From Branchiostoma belcheri (Eukaryota; Chordata; Leptocardii; Amphioxiformes; Branchiostomatidae): DNA of 64,000 nt. The notes beneath the pieces are model-generated. The model did not search any database. It was not told the origin of the DNA and saw nothing but the letters and a program-made list of their open reading frames with translations. The position numbers were made by a program, and so were the translations under genes. Of this stretch, positions 32,101 through 46,800 are shown one piece after another (the first letter of the stretch is position 1; the number at the start of each line of letters is the position of its first letter). The stretch spans positions 75,674-139,673 of the forward strand of contig NW_017803091.1 of the NCBI RefSeq assembly GCF_001625305.1, written 5' to 3'.

Positions 32101-35100
32101 GGCTGTGTCACAGTGCGGTACAGACGCAGTTCTAGACACAACAGTGAGACTTTGATGTTTTAAACCAGTTTTCTTTCTTCTGAAAATAAGTACATTTACG
32201 TAATCATATGAATGGCATCCCTGTAGCTGTGCACCTCATGATTCATCCGTTTCCAAAACAAAACAAAATATTTGCGACCATACCGTTTCTTTAGGTTGGA
32301 TCCCAGGGAGACGACATGGGGCTCAAATTACCACTTCTTGCTTCACCATATTTTTGAAAATCAAAGAAGAACATAAACGAAGAGCCCATTGTTTGGTATA
32401 CAGAGTATCATGTGCTCATTTATTTGTCTAACCTTCCTGATCGCTTAAATTTCATAATGAATGCATCTTTTGCCCCAACTTTTCGCACGCTCTCATAAGT
32501 TTTAGAGTTTTCAAAGGATGTCATCCATATAATAAAATCAGTGTGGCAGTACATCCTAAAATTACAAAGCTATAGCATTGCTTCAACTTATTTGTTTATT
32601 TGTTTATTATGATTTTTCACAAAGTGAAAGGGAGGGCAAAGCAGGTGCATACACACCTTTACAAGTTACCCGCCCCCATACAAAAACACGTATACAACAT
32701 CATATACAACATCAAAATTATCATCGTCAATAACAAGTAAAAAAAAAGATCAATATAGAAGGTTAAGCATAACTAAATTACATGCATATCTTATAAGTAG
32801 TTATGATATATTGTGTTGATAAAATAAGACTTAGTGCGGTCTGGAAACAATACTAGAACTACACCCACAAGAAGTGGTCCAAGTACATGGCAGGTCAATA
32901 CTGTAATGTGTTTGAAATCTATTGTGGGTGACTTTGAGTAGTTTATACTTAAAGATATAATATCCGACTGATAAGCTGCTCGTTCACCAGTACCACGGAG
33001 GTCAGAGCCTGACTTATTCCAAATAGTGACTAAGCTGGGGATGTATGTGTGACTGAATGCTGATTTTTTTAGGTCGAAAAGGGGTTAACATATGTGTTCT
33101 GGCACTTCTAGTGGGAAAGGAAACAAACTTCTCCACAATAGCCCTAGACTTAACAAATAACATGATGTCCTCAACTTTACGCCTAAACGTGAGAGGTAAC
33201 AAACGCAGTGTCTCCAGTCTTTCCTTGTAGGTAAGGTGATTAGCCCGGGGACCTAGGATGAATTTGTTCCCCGGCGTTGCACTCCTTCGACTAGAGATAT
33301 TAACTTACGAGAATATGGAGACCACACGGGAGTGTGGAATATTCCAATATTACAACTTATGTATATTGATTCACTGCACCATGATTGTATTGCAATGAAA
33401 TATACATTTTAGAAATATGACAAAACAAGAAGAACTATCCCTTTACTCCCCTGTATCTGAAACGCTGTGTGAACTTGTCACTCTTTATATCTTAATCTCC
33501 CGCCTTCTTAAGTTGGCTGCCCCCGAAAAGTGGAAGCTTACACGGGAGAAAATGAAAACAATTTCACACAGTTGAACTTCAGAACGTGCAGGGATAGCAC
33601 GTTTTAATGATTAATGATCTAATGATTAATTGCAACATTGAATCTTAATAGATATTTTTGTCGCACATCCCAATGTATATATGTCGAGTAACGACATCAT
33701 CAGACTCCTACTACATAATTCTGAGGCGTTTCCGACAACTTTTGGCGAAGGTATTGTCAGCTGGTCCGTAGACCATAAATAGGGCACTTTTTAACCTGCC
33801 TATTGTATTTTAGATTTGTGCATATAACGTTGTCGTCCCTGTTACGTGTATTTATGTGTATGGGCTCTGCCTGAATTAAAAAAATAGATAAGGAAAAAAA
33901 TATAAATATGTATACACTTCATTGGTATGTGTGCTCACATGTTGCAATTAACCAGTCACCATTATCATCATTATCTTACCCTGACATCTTGCACCTTAGG
34001 ATGTTTCGACAAAGATGACTCAATAAAAGTAGGATGGACGTTGTCTGCATCCCTAATGATCATATTCTGTAAGCAAAAGTGCGGTAGAAATAATACGATC
34101 GACCAGCATTTGACACACAGTACCCTTTTCAAGCAAGAAATCAGAGTTTTTAACCCAAAACAGTACACCTTCCTGGACTGATTAATCTGTACACCTGGGG
34201 TCCGCGCGGACCCCAGAGCATTTTTTGGCTAAATTTTAGAAATTATCAACATGCTACCAGCTCAATTGTTTTGCAAATCGATGTGTGAACCTCTGAGTTC
34301 ACACTATGTACAAAAATCATACATTTTGACCTTTTACTATTTTTTGGTGAGGAAAATACAAAAAGAAAAAATACCCGATTTTTACACCCTATTCAGACCG
34401 AGTGGTTTTTTGAGGCCCGCGCCAACTTTAATCTCAAATTGCGCCTGAACGGCTTGACCAAGAACCATAAAATTTGGTGACCTTTCCTGAAATACACCCG
34501 GGAAAAAATTTCATATTAGTTAAATAAGTAAATGATTTTTTGTGCTGCCATGGCAACGGGTTTCTGACAGGCAGTTTTTTTTGGGGGGGAATCTGTAATT
34601 TTGGTTTAAACATAAAGATTTTCTGGGTTTTATATTAAATAACACTTCCTTTCTGACATTAATAACATCTTACATAATTAAAGATGAGTTAAATCATTTA
34701 ATATTCATAATGTATGCTAATTTGACATATAACGTCATAATTACACCAAAGTTGTTAGAATTTAATTTTATTAGTACACCGTTCTCTGAAAATTTGGTGG
34801 CCATACGATAAGTGCATACAAAATAAAGTAATAAAGTAATGTATAAGAACGCCAGTGTGTCCATTACGATCTAAAGCCGGCTGGGGTCCGCGCGGACCCC
34901 AAAAGAAAATCAGATATAATTTTTTTTTAATGAGGGAAACTGAGTTTTCTGTGCTCTATTAAGGGACAACTTTGTGGGTGACAATTACCTGAAATTTCAG
35001 AAAAAAAATCTTTAGAAACAAAAAAAATATTACAGGATATCTAGTGCTGGGGTCCGTGCGGACCCCAGGTGTACTGTTTAGGGTTAAACATTGACCTTAC

Positions 35101-38100
35101 TTGCTTGGAGGAGAAAAGGAAGAAGAAGAAACATAGCAAAAATAACATTTATTCATTCTGAAGGTAAACCTAAAAAATAAAGCAAAGCGTAGTATGTAAC
35201 CAATGCTATGACAATACAATAGTTATCTTATTCTCACCGAAAATCTTCCCAAAAGCTTTAGGACACCATTTTCATCAAGAACGCCAACATCACTGTGTGG
35301 GCAGAAAATCAGATTTAAGTTGGTGGGGTTTGGTTCTAAATACTACTTTACTTATGGCGTTAGAGTCTGAACTTCGGTCCCTTTAATCTTTTTGTTAGCG
35401 ACCAACTAGTATATTCTACATTGTTCAATAGCTTGATCAACATAACCGTACTTCATTACTGGATTCGGAACATTTTGACCATATATAGGTGCTGCACATA
35501 CCCTGTTTTGTACCATCCGTCAGCTGTCATCGCCTTAGCTGTTTTCTCCTCATCTGAACGGTAACGTTTGAACAAAGAGTACCCCTTCACATACACCTCT
35601 CCCTCCTGGCCTAGTGGTACAACCTGGCCATCTTTGTCGGCAATCTTTACCTGGTAAGGTAGGCAGAGACAGTGAGCCGTTGTAAGATAATATCTAGCGT
35701 GGTACGTCCACCTTTTACGTTGTATCCAGAGATTTCGAGAGCTTTGTTTTACCCAGAACCATGCCTGCATGGGGCAAATCTAGACGTTCTTGGGCAGGCA
35801 AAAATCTCTCCAGAACCGGGCCTAATCCTAACCCTGGCTTATTTGGGCATAGAACTAGTGTATTCAGATGTTTTATTCGGAACTGTTCTTTGAACAAACA
35901 CCGTTGTGCACAATAGACCGACCATGTAGCCCCTCGAGCCATCAAAACGTGGAAAGCTAAACTTTAGTGAGAGGATATAGATACAGCTGCTTTAAGGGCA
36001 TGCAGCAAATCTTTCATTGCTCGAACGGCGAACTGCTAAATTGCTATGTTATCATTGGTGATATCATTGTGATGGGCATTCAGGATCCTAACCATATGTG
36101 ATGTAGCAGTAACTTTACTGTACCTCCGCATGCGGTACCAGCTTGCCCACCGTGGCCCCTCTTCCTTCCACAACCATCTCGGCTGCCGCTGTTGTCAAAG
36201 TCATGAATTCTGTGCCACCATAACCAACCTTTAGAGTGGTTCAAAGAAAACGATATGTCAAAATTCCGAAAAAGAATAATTCTGTAAGTGTACTCATGTG
36301 CTAATGATTTACGTTTGTGGTTGATTTAGGGTAGTTAAGGTACATTTGAGTCCTTTTCATTTGCCCTTTCCTTGGCATAACTAGCAAACCGACATTAGAC
36401 ATAACACACATGGCATTGTATAATAAAACACAGTCGTCCTTTCATTGTAAGTTTCTTTCATTTATAAAGATCCCAATGTGTACAAACATATAGTACTCAA
36501 ATCAGAGACTGAATTTATCAAAGTTTCTATATAAGAAATAGGAAAACACTAACAAACATCTTTGCTTTCGGAAGAACTTTGGCAGCGTGATCAAGTAGAC
36601 TCTTTTGTGCAACGTTGCCTGTGACATATACTGCAAATAAAAAACATCAAATAATCTTGCAGATATCTTTAAAGGTAGAATATCAGCATAACATGACGTT
36701 CCTAGCTTCTCGAGTGTCGCTAACGGAAAACTGTTGCTAGTACTCGTTTTGTATTTAGTAGATATAGCAAAACGGGATGCTGTAGAATTTTTTTGCTGAA
36801 TACTCATGCATATTACCAATCTTGTCCTAAAAATAGCTAGTTAGGGGATATTTATTTTTCACTTCAAGTAAAAAATGCAAATATAAGACAGATATCCTCA
36901 TCCAGAACATTTTTGTTCAAACAACTATGCTGCAACAAAAATTATTTGCTGACTTCAATGAGTATAAATTTCGACATTCACTTAACATCTCTAAAAACTT
37001 TCTAAATGTATGTCTACATACTAATTACCTCGTTCAAGTGAGGACAGGTCGTATTCATCCAAGTGAGGACTATGCAGCAAGTCATGGCAATCTTTCACAA
37101 AGATTGCGCTGATTGACTTGCACCTGAACAATGGAATAAAGACGACTATTTTTAGGCTGGTGGAAAGAGCAGTCCAGTTCGACCGGCGGAAAGAGCAGTC
37201 CATTTTTGTTACCGATCGGACTAGACTGCTTTTTCAACCAAACCGACTATTATTAGGACGACAAAAACATCTTCCCCTGAAACATATGTAAAGTAATATA
37301 GCGAATGGAAATGAGAGGCTAGTTCCTTTTCATGAATAGTTTATACTAGCTGAGTCGTCATCCAATTACGATAAGCGATATTGGAGTATGTTTGGCTAGT
37401 GCATGTTTCTGTCACGTCTCATCTAAATCCGTGGTTAATGTTAAGAATGGGATTTTTGCATGATCCAACAAAAACACTTTGAGAACATATTGCAAACATG
37501 TGAAAACATTGAGACCAACAGATTTTCTTTCTGTAATCAGATGTAGCTTGTTTTACTGAGCAACATCATATTAAGTATTATTACTCATTGATTATTTCGC
37601 TATTACACTATGTCTTATGTTTCATAAATTCCTAGCCACAAAAGTGTTAACCCTATTCGAGGACCGGGGGGGGGGTCGTTTGAGGCCCGCGCCAACTCTC
37701 ATCATACCAACAATTTCATGTTAACTAGATAAGTTCCTGTTTTTTGTGTTGGTAACGGGTTTCTGACAGACAGGTTTTGGAAAAATCTGTAATTTTTGCT
37801 CAAACTTTAAAATTTTCTACGTTCTACTTTAATTTACACTTCCTTTCTAACATTAGCAACATCTTATACCAATATGTATAATTTCCATCATTAAAAATTC
37901 ATAATTTATGCTAATTTGATGACGTCATCGGTCAAAATCCAAGATGGCAGACCATATAATTAGCTCTTGCCTTAACCTTTTTTTTCACTAATTTTTCGTC
38001 TCAATTACAACTCCGTATTCTTTTACATAAAATGTTCATATGAACATCTTAGTCCCTTTGTGTTGCAGGCTGTGTTTTGAAAAAAATGCATTTTTTTCAA

Positions 38101-41100
38101 AATTCAAGATTTCCTATACAATATGGCCAACAGCTTTTAAAAATATGCATGACCATCGTGAAAAATGAGACAATCTGTGTGTGTGTGTGTGTGTGTGCGC
38201 GCGCGCGCGCGCGTGTGTGTGGATTTCTGCGCGTGTCTTTGTGTGTTTGTGTGTGTTTGTGTGTGTGCGCGTGTGACCGCTAAATATAATCACCTCTCCT
38301 CCTGAATTATTTGCATGATTTCAACAGGTGACGGGGACAGACTGGCAGGAACAACAAGTGTGCAGCCGGCAGTGAAGGGGTAGATCACAACCCACCACAA
38401 TGGTAAGTATGGGTAGAGTGCTGTACCCTATCAGCACAACAAAACAACAGTACAATTTAGTGCTCAAAACATGTATACAATGCACAACGTATGCCACCAA
38501 CCCTACTAATCGTGTAGACCAACCAACCTTACAAGAATACACAGTTGAAATATTGATGGAATTATAATGACTGGCTCTTACTAGGTATTTAAAATAACGT
38601 TGACCTGTATATATTCAATATTAAATGGATAAGTCTATTTATAATTCATATAAGTCATTATGACTTGATGTCTTAGATTTTAAAGGGAGCTATATTTCAG
38701 GATTTTAAAGGGAGCTATATTTCAGGCTGTTGCTGTTATTAAATCGATTTCATTACATACAAAATACAAATCCTTGATATCACATACAGATAAAAATATT
38801 CCCATACCTACACATATAGAGTGTAACTATGGACTTTTGTATAATCTGCCATGTATTCACTGACATAAAAATATTACATAAATACTTTTGAGCGGCTCAT
38901 GTTTCTTTACTGACTTACCTCATTCGGCAGACCGATGGCCTTGCACAGAAAGTGCATGGTGTTATGAATAGCGTAAGTGCTCTGCTCGGCACACTTAGCG
39001 GGACCGGTACTTCCCTGTATAGCATAGAGCCATGTTGATTTGATTATATGGATGACATCCTCTGGGAACCCCCAAACAGACGCAAGCGTTAGAAGTAAAA
39101 AAAAATTCAAACGAAAGTTTTCTTCATTATGAAATCTACATATTCATAAACGTTGAACAAATAACTAAACAGAGCATGATATGGGTATAATAATAGACTC
39201 TTCATTTTCATTTATTCGTTTTCCACATTTTTTTTTGCAGCAAACAACATATATTTGCTCATTTTGTACGATTAACAGTATAGTTGAAAACTTTTTGGGG
39301 GGGGGGCGAAAATTCATGCGCGCGCGGATGTCATCCATATACTTAAATCAAAAACAACAAAATCGAGAAAAAATGAATCTTTCGGGTTGTAGATATTGTA
39401 TTCTCTAATAAATTACATCAATATATTTTAACGGAAGCTAAATTGCTTTGACTCAAATTTGACTGTAGTAGTGAAGGAAATAGTACTGATATACTTTTGC
39501 CATTACATTTTAACTTAAAATGAAGACTAAATAGCTGCTGTCAATTAAATTCAAACATGCTGTGATGAAAAAGTACAAAGATGTCACAGGGATCGGTCAT
39601 TGAAAAATAAAGACTATACATTTATAGACAAAAAACTTCCAGACTGTATCCACCATCTTTCCTCAGCTTAAAGGTAGTCACTTGGCTTNNNNNNNNNNNN
39701 NNNNNNNNGTGGTGGGGGGGGGGGGTCAGAATACTGCCTGCAATACTAGGCAGACAGTACAATTATCTTTGGCCACAGGAACCTATGGTTGAATACACTG
39801 AAACAAGTCCCCATGAAACTACTTTTTCAATTTAAAAAAATTGTTCTGGACCAGAGAACTACAAGGGTCTGCTTCCAAAATATCAAAAAGAAAATTGGGG
39901 GTTGACCAGCTCAAACACTTACATTTGTACAACAGCTGATAACAATGAACAAACCCTGCTTTTGACCACAGTTTCTCAATGTATCCATCCGCCCAGAGCA
40001 TGCAGGCCAGACCTCATCAAGCAGGTGTCTCGTTATGTCCACTAAACTGGTGAAATTAACAAAATTTGACAAAAGTAGGAAAGTTTAGGCCCTACTTGTT
40101 ACTTCTAGACCAAAAATCTCCAAGTTGGACCAAAATTTTCTGGATAAAAAGGGATTAACTACAATCAGTGTAGTTCCTAGTTCCCATTTCGGGGCCTCCT
40201 ACTTCGCAACGCAATTGTGGTGTCTGCCCTACTTTTTCTCGATGTATTGGGTTAGCATCTGACACCGTGGATAGTCTTCGCGTATACTCTTCAGTCTCGT
40301 AGTTGTGAGCCGTAGGTGCAGTCCAGTCCGCACATAGATTTGAAACAGACACGGAACCGTGGTTGAGTTGAGCATATCATCGGGTTATGGATAAAGAATA
40401 TAGGATATATGAGTCATATTTCTGACTTACCGAAGTGAGTCCCAATGTAACCGAGTCGTGGCAGCTGAGCTGGTCCTGCAGAGCCCTTACTTCAGCCAGA
40501 AGTGTTTCGTTCTTTCCCATGGTTTGCACCTCTTCCATGGTGTAGACACCGATTCTTCATGGAAGCACAGAGACAACTAGAGTTAGGAGGGCTCATGCCT
40601 TCGACAGTGTGATATTGTTTTAGTGGGTGTTGTGTGTATGTATAGTGTAGGCTTTTTGAAGATGATTATCGTAGTTATAGTGGTCAGAGAGTCTTTATGT
40701 GAACGAAGCAACATACTATTTACCTAGCCTGTACCATGTCTTTCTACGGAAATACGGAATGTAGAATTCGTCATTTGGTACATGCGTGCCTTGAGCATAT
40801 GCTCAAAGAATGACATTTGCAGCTTTGGCATACATCACTTGAAAATGAAAATGGTGTGAAACAAGTCTTTTTTTTGCTATTTTCAGACAAAAAGTGTACA
40901 TTTTTCGCTCCTGTGACCTAATATTACAACTAAATGACCTTAGACCTTAGACGCATGCCCAAAGAACTATACTCACATTTTTGGTAAACACTACTTTGAA
41001 TTTGTGTAAAATAAGTTTTTTTTTTGCTCTTTCCAGACAAAATGATTTTATGCCCTTGTATTAAAACCAAACAACCTTAAATTTGTTATAGATGTGTCTT

Positions 41101-43833
41101 AGGCCAATGCCAAATGAACTTAAGACATAGTTTGGCATACACCACCGGGACCAAGGACATTCTATCACCGTGTGATGAAAGCTTCTTGCCGGGAAAGACC
41201 TCGATCTACTCGGAAACATTTATAGAGAGCACCGGACCGTCACGCCAAAAGTTTCGCGGGTTATCGAACCAAGGACATTATACAGGTCCTTGAACGAACG
41301 TAAAATTATGTGGGAAAATGCCATAAATCCGCAAATAGATATATATTTCCCCCAAAGGTTCTTTGAATTGTGGCAATCATATTTACACTAAATGTGGCTA
41401 TGCAATCGTGAAAAACAGCGTTTTAGCGCATGTTCTTCAAGAAAGAAAATTTGTTTAAGGTCTCATACCGCAATTACTCCGCGTGTAGGGCTAAATGAGT
41501 CCCGACAAAAAATGATTGTGCCCGAACAGCGTGAGCGTTTAGGTGCACCATAAAATTCCTTTCATCACTCAGACCTGATCTAAAAAGGATTTGAGATGAA
41601 AGCCTGTTTATTACTGGCAGGATCAGGGAGGGAAGTTTCGGCGTCCGAGCGATTGTCGGACGTATACGCTTATTTTGACCTGAGTACTGCGGTCGGGCAC
41701 AGTGAGCCAAAAGAGGGCCTCTTGCGGATCATGGGTAATTGCAGTTATACATGACGTAAATATGGAACTAGCGGTTAGAAATTTATTGTTTTTATTGAAA
41801 ATTGTTTTTATTGTTTTTATTGAAAATTGTTTTTATGTTTACCTTAAATGTTCACATGAAACGTGCGTTTGGTATAGAGAGCAAAAAACTGTAGATATAC
41901 GACTTTTTGATTGGATTCACAGCCAAAATAGTGGCCTATTTTAACCCTATCTAGACCGGAGGGGGGGTGCTAAAAGTGCCCGCGCCAACTTTGATGTCAC
42001 CTAGCATCCGAACGGGTAAAGCTAGAACCGCCAAACTTGGTGACTTTTCCTAAAATATTGTTGGCAACAAATCTGTATCATTGGAATAAGCTTATGATTT
42101 TTGGTGTTACCATGGCAACGGGTTTCTGACAGTTTCATTTCAACAGCAGAATTTTAAGGGTTTTATGTCAAGTTACACATGGTTTCTAATATTATTAACA
42201 TCTCCGATAACAATATGTAAATTTTATCATTAAAAATGCATAATTTATGCTAATTTGATGACGTCATTCACCAAAATCCAAGATGGCGGACCATATCATT
42301 AGATCAGGTATATACAGGTTATTTTCCTTAAAATTTCATCAATGCTCCTATTTCTTTTTACAAAAAATGTTCATATGAACGTCTTCAGTCTGTTTACAAT
42401 GTATTTTAGGCTTTATCCTGAAAAAAAACAAACTATTTTTTCAAATTTCAAGATTGATGATCGAAGATGGCGGATAGTATGCATGACGTCATTTTATGAC
42501 GTCACAGGTGTTGCTATGTGCAACATAAGACTTAGTACACCCTAATAATCTATCATAAACACTTTTGGTAAAGTTATGTCGTATACCGTTTAGTTTTCAG
42601 GGAAGAACCTATCTAGGCGGTTTTGGCCATTAAAATCACATTTATGACGTCATAATGACGTCATATTACGTCACAACAACGTAAAAATTGTGTATATGAT
42701 AAATTTTACTAGTACACCATCCTCTAAAAATTTGGTGGTCATACGACATACCGTTCGCGAGTTCTGAGGGGGGGCCGAAAGAGCCCCCCACTCCCCGGTC
42801 CTACCAAGCCCAAAAAAGCCCGGTCTAGATACGGTTAACATGTACGTCTACGCGACAGCGAAATTGGCGCATGAGACCGTTTTCCGTGCGCGCGCGGTTA
42901 CGGGAGCATGGTATCTTTCCATATATGCAAATACACTTCATAAATATATGCAAGATTGATGCATATATGCAAAACTGGGGTTGCTGGTGTCTTTTCAAAA
43001 TTTAAAGTGACCAGTGTTACTACAGTAACGTACGGACCTCCCACCACGCCCATTTCCGAACTTGATCTTGCTATCGTCAACGGTAACTTGCTCACAAAAA
43101 ATCGTGAACATCCATTTGCAGATTCTCGAATTATCCCGCTAACAACAATAACGACCAACACAAAGGGTCAAATTCAATGACGTGGGAATCCCCTACGAGG
43201 CCCATTTCCGAGCTTGACCTCCGTATTCTCAACGGCGACTTGCCAACTGAAAATCACTTAAGGATTCCCGAGTTATCTGGGGAACAACAAAAAACGCAAA
43301 CACAAAAGGTCAGCTCCAGTCACGTAAGACCCCCCCCCCACGAAGCCCATTTCTGGCCTTCACAATGCCCATCACTAAGACAACCTGCCTGCCAAAAATC
43401 GTGAACCACGGACCATGCCCTCAAACTTTATCGTGCATAATCTGCAAAACAGTGCAAAAGCGATTTCATAGCCTTCTGTCGAAGGCAATCATTGTAATTG
43501 TAACAGCGAGTATATAGCTTAAGACGCCACTAACTCCCAAGTAGCCAAATGGGCCCAGGATCTTTTGGCCTAATCGGTAACAGTGCGCTGGTTGTGAGTT
43601 GGTGCGGGTTCGATCCAGGGGGTCAGAGTCAATATTCGAGTTACTCTTTTCTCTTGTGTTACAATATCAGTAACAACTTTAAAAAAAACAGTCAAGAATC
43701 TTGGCATACAAAAAAGTGACCCTGTGTTGTAATCAATACTTAACGCAAATGTCCATGGAATATACGGCATGTCTTAGTCACCTAGTGGCAGACAGACAAA
43801 CATACAGACAGACAGACATACACACACACACAC

Positions 43834-43875
<42 letters not shown>

Positions 43876-46800
43876 ATACATGCCGAAAACATTACCTCAT
43901 TGGCTCAGGTAATAATAACGTAGCTTTATGAAGTATTAAGTACTTACCCTGTTGCCCTGTTTTCAAGTACAACGATACTGGTCAACGTTGGGATTCTACA
44001 ATGCAGAGGTACAAGTACAAGTTAAAATAGTAAAAATCTGTCAAGTCACCAGGTTTGCGACTAGTAAAACTTGTGTTTCCGCTTTTCCATTTCTGTTTAA
44101 AACCCGCCGACCCTTTTTTAGGAGGGAGGTCTGTCGCTGTCAAGGACATGAGATTTTCGATCTGCATCTGAATTTTGAAACCTTCCAAGCATCATCCAAC
44201 GCAATTTCTAAAGCAAATTTTAACGGACTAAAACGGATTTATGCTTGTGAGATAAGTTCCATTGATATGCAAATTCCTTTCGCTTTAACTTATTTATGTT
44301 TTGGTTGGATTCTTTATGTTACCTTATGATTAATTGCACACTTTTATATAGTGATTATTTTCTTCTTATTTATTATTGTATTTTATCCTCAGTTACTTTG
44401 TTTGTATTTTACTATGTTGGGAAAAACGCCGAGAAGGCGATATGTATCACCTGGATAAATAAATAAAATGAAATGAAATGAAATATTTGCCCCTTCCCCA
44501 CAAACCACCACTGGACCAGCCCTGACCCAGATACAGTAATTGTGTTAAATTGTCAATAAACTGTATTTGTTGGTTCACGTAAGTTTATATCTAAACAAAA
44601 AAATCCGTATACCTACTGACAGTATTTTCTTCAAGACTGAAATTACGTTACGTCGTTTCATTGTACTTAGGTAGCACGTCGGCAGAACGTACTGCGCCTG
44701 CGCAGAGCCCCGTATTTTCGCGTTTTTCGTTGGGTTTTTGGTCAACGTTGCATCAGAATTTTTCCTGTTGCAGAGGATATTCTATCCGACACAACATTTG
44801 GCAACTACTGTCGAAATGCTAACCTTATATGAGCGAATACAACATTATATGAGACATTCTGCCGAAATGCTATGTACAATACATTACGGGTTTCGCGAAG
44901 GCGCAGTACGTTCTGCCGACGTCCTTACTTAGGCCATGTTGATATTGTACTTAGGCCATGTTGATATTGTACTTAGGCCATGTTGATATTGTACTTAGGC
45001 CATGTTGATATTGTACTTAGGCCATGTTGATATTGTACTTAGGCCATGTTGATATTGTACTTAGGCCATGTTGATTTGATTACATGGATGGCATCCTCGC
45101 GGAGTGGGAGTGATACAGAGCTACCCGTAAAAAAGCATGTATCTCCAGTTTGGCGTGACCAATCAACTTCAAATTTGGGAGTAACTTAGATGAAACACTA
45201 CTGATTCTAAATCGTTATTTTTTTCTTCGAAAATCTGCATAATTGTTCCATAAATGATAATAATATCAGATCATTGTGACTATATAAAATCGGCCTAGAC
45301 CAAACCCATCCGCTCAGAATTGTAATACAAAACTTTCAGAGAATGTGGAGAGATATGCACTTTATAGGAATCGGTTTCCAGAAAAGAAGAATATAGCTTA
45401 GATTTGAAAATATGTTGTAATATAGTCCATTTTGGTAGAATTCTAGGGGGGGTATGACTTAATCTACCAATAGCTAGATATACGGGGATAAAGTAGTTTT
45501 TCTGAAAACCGATTCATATAAACCGACTTCTTACGCATTGTTTGCACCCGATTTCAACTTTGTAAACCCATGGGAAGAGTTTGGTCTCGGGCTTTAAAGT
45601 TCAAAACTCTAAATTCTGGTCGATTTCCTTCCTTAACCTGTCAATCTTTATCAAGACTCATGACTGTGAATGAAATTAATTGTTTTCGCACCTCCACTCA
45701 AGGCCATTACGGGCAATTACCTTTAATTTTGCATAGAGGGCAGACAGCAGGATGTATCCATTTAAATTCAGACTTTACCACAAAAGTCTTTGTTTTTAAA
45801 GATTTGTTTCTTACTCCTCGAATAGGAAGTTCCGTGTTTGAAATGTAGTTTTGTACAAAGCAGCTATGAACATGAACAGCAGCTCTGCCTGTTGGGCAGA
45901 AGATAGCTAGATGTGTTATAATTCATCTGAAGAAAATTTCTAATAGACTTTTAACCCTGGCCCAGTACGAGATGAAAAATCTTTTGATGTGTATTGACTT
46001 GTCTGGCTCCAAACATGCACCTACATCCATGCCCTGTATCTCCCTAAACTTCCTTGCTTATACCATTAGACAGTTCATGTAGTTTCTTGTCATCCCTCCG
46101 TTTTCACAATGTTTATTTTGAGCGCCATGTACGTGCTATAACTTTTAATCTTGATGATGTGAAATGTTATATAAATGTTAGCTTTGATCTGCTACAGAAT
46201 GGTAGCACTAGTTTTTCTTTATAGGTGCCACTAAAGAACATTTAGCATATGAAAAATTAAATGGTCATTTTGAATCTTGTTTGTAAACTATGGCCATCGT
46301 AGTCTCTCACAGTAGCCTTTACCAGCTTTGGGATGTGACTGGAAATATTACAAATTGGCCAAATAGAGAGATAATATGCCGAGGGAGTTGGTCTGCCAGA
46401 AAGTACATTTTGCCGCGCCCGGGTGCATGTTATCGACCAATTTCTTACTCTTTCCTGCTACCCTCAGAAGCCTGGTAAAGGCTAAATATATATAATACAC
46501 AGGCCTTGCCAGCCCTTGTCAGTTGGACATTGAGCGACGCACGCTGGCTAAATAACCAAGGACTATGAGATTATAACCTCCTTGCTATATCTTTGGACCT
46601 ATATAGCGTGCTATGGGTCTTCGTTCACACGAGTAGGTTATAATTCTACCTCTATGGTTCACACAATGCGTTTAACGCTAGTACAAATTTACCTCCTTGA
46701 TTAGTCCGTAATATAATCTCCTGGAATTCGATACTAATGTCATAGAATACCGAAATCAGTTCCGGAAAAGAAGATAATGTGAAGAAATAAAAATGAAGAA

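Noticed and set aside
31786-32139. 117-codon minus-strand frame
   Set aside because: Composed of family E repeat blocks (translations of CAGTTC/GGGACAC motifs).
39000-39110. Extending the synthetase P-loop exon upstream through the open frame beginning near 39110
   Set aside because: Only splicing at GGA (39014) joins exon 5 in phase to create TSGSTGPAK; the upstream part is an intronic sequence found in several other places in the window.
43952-44329. 125-codon plus-strand frame
   Set aside because: No recognisable motif, no splice context, and it ends in the 3' tail region of a retroelement.
44927-45070. CRISPR-like array
   Set aside because: Simple head-to-tail 22-bp units without spacers, in a eukaryotic intron.
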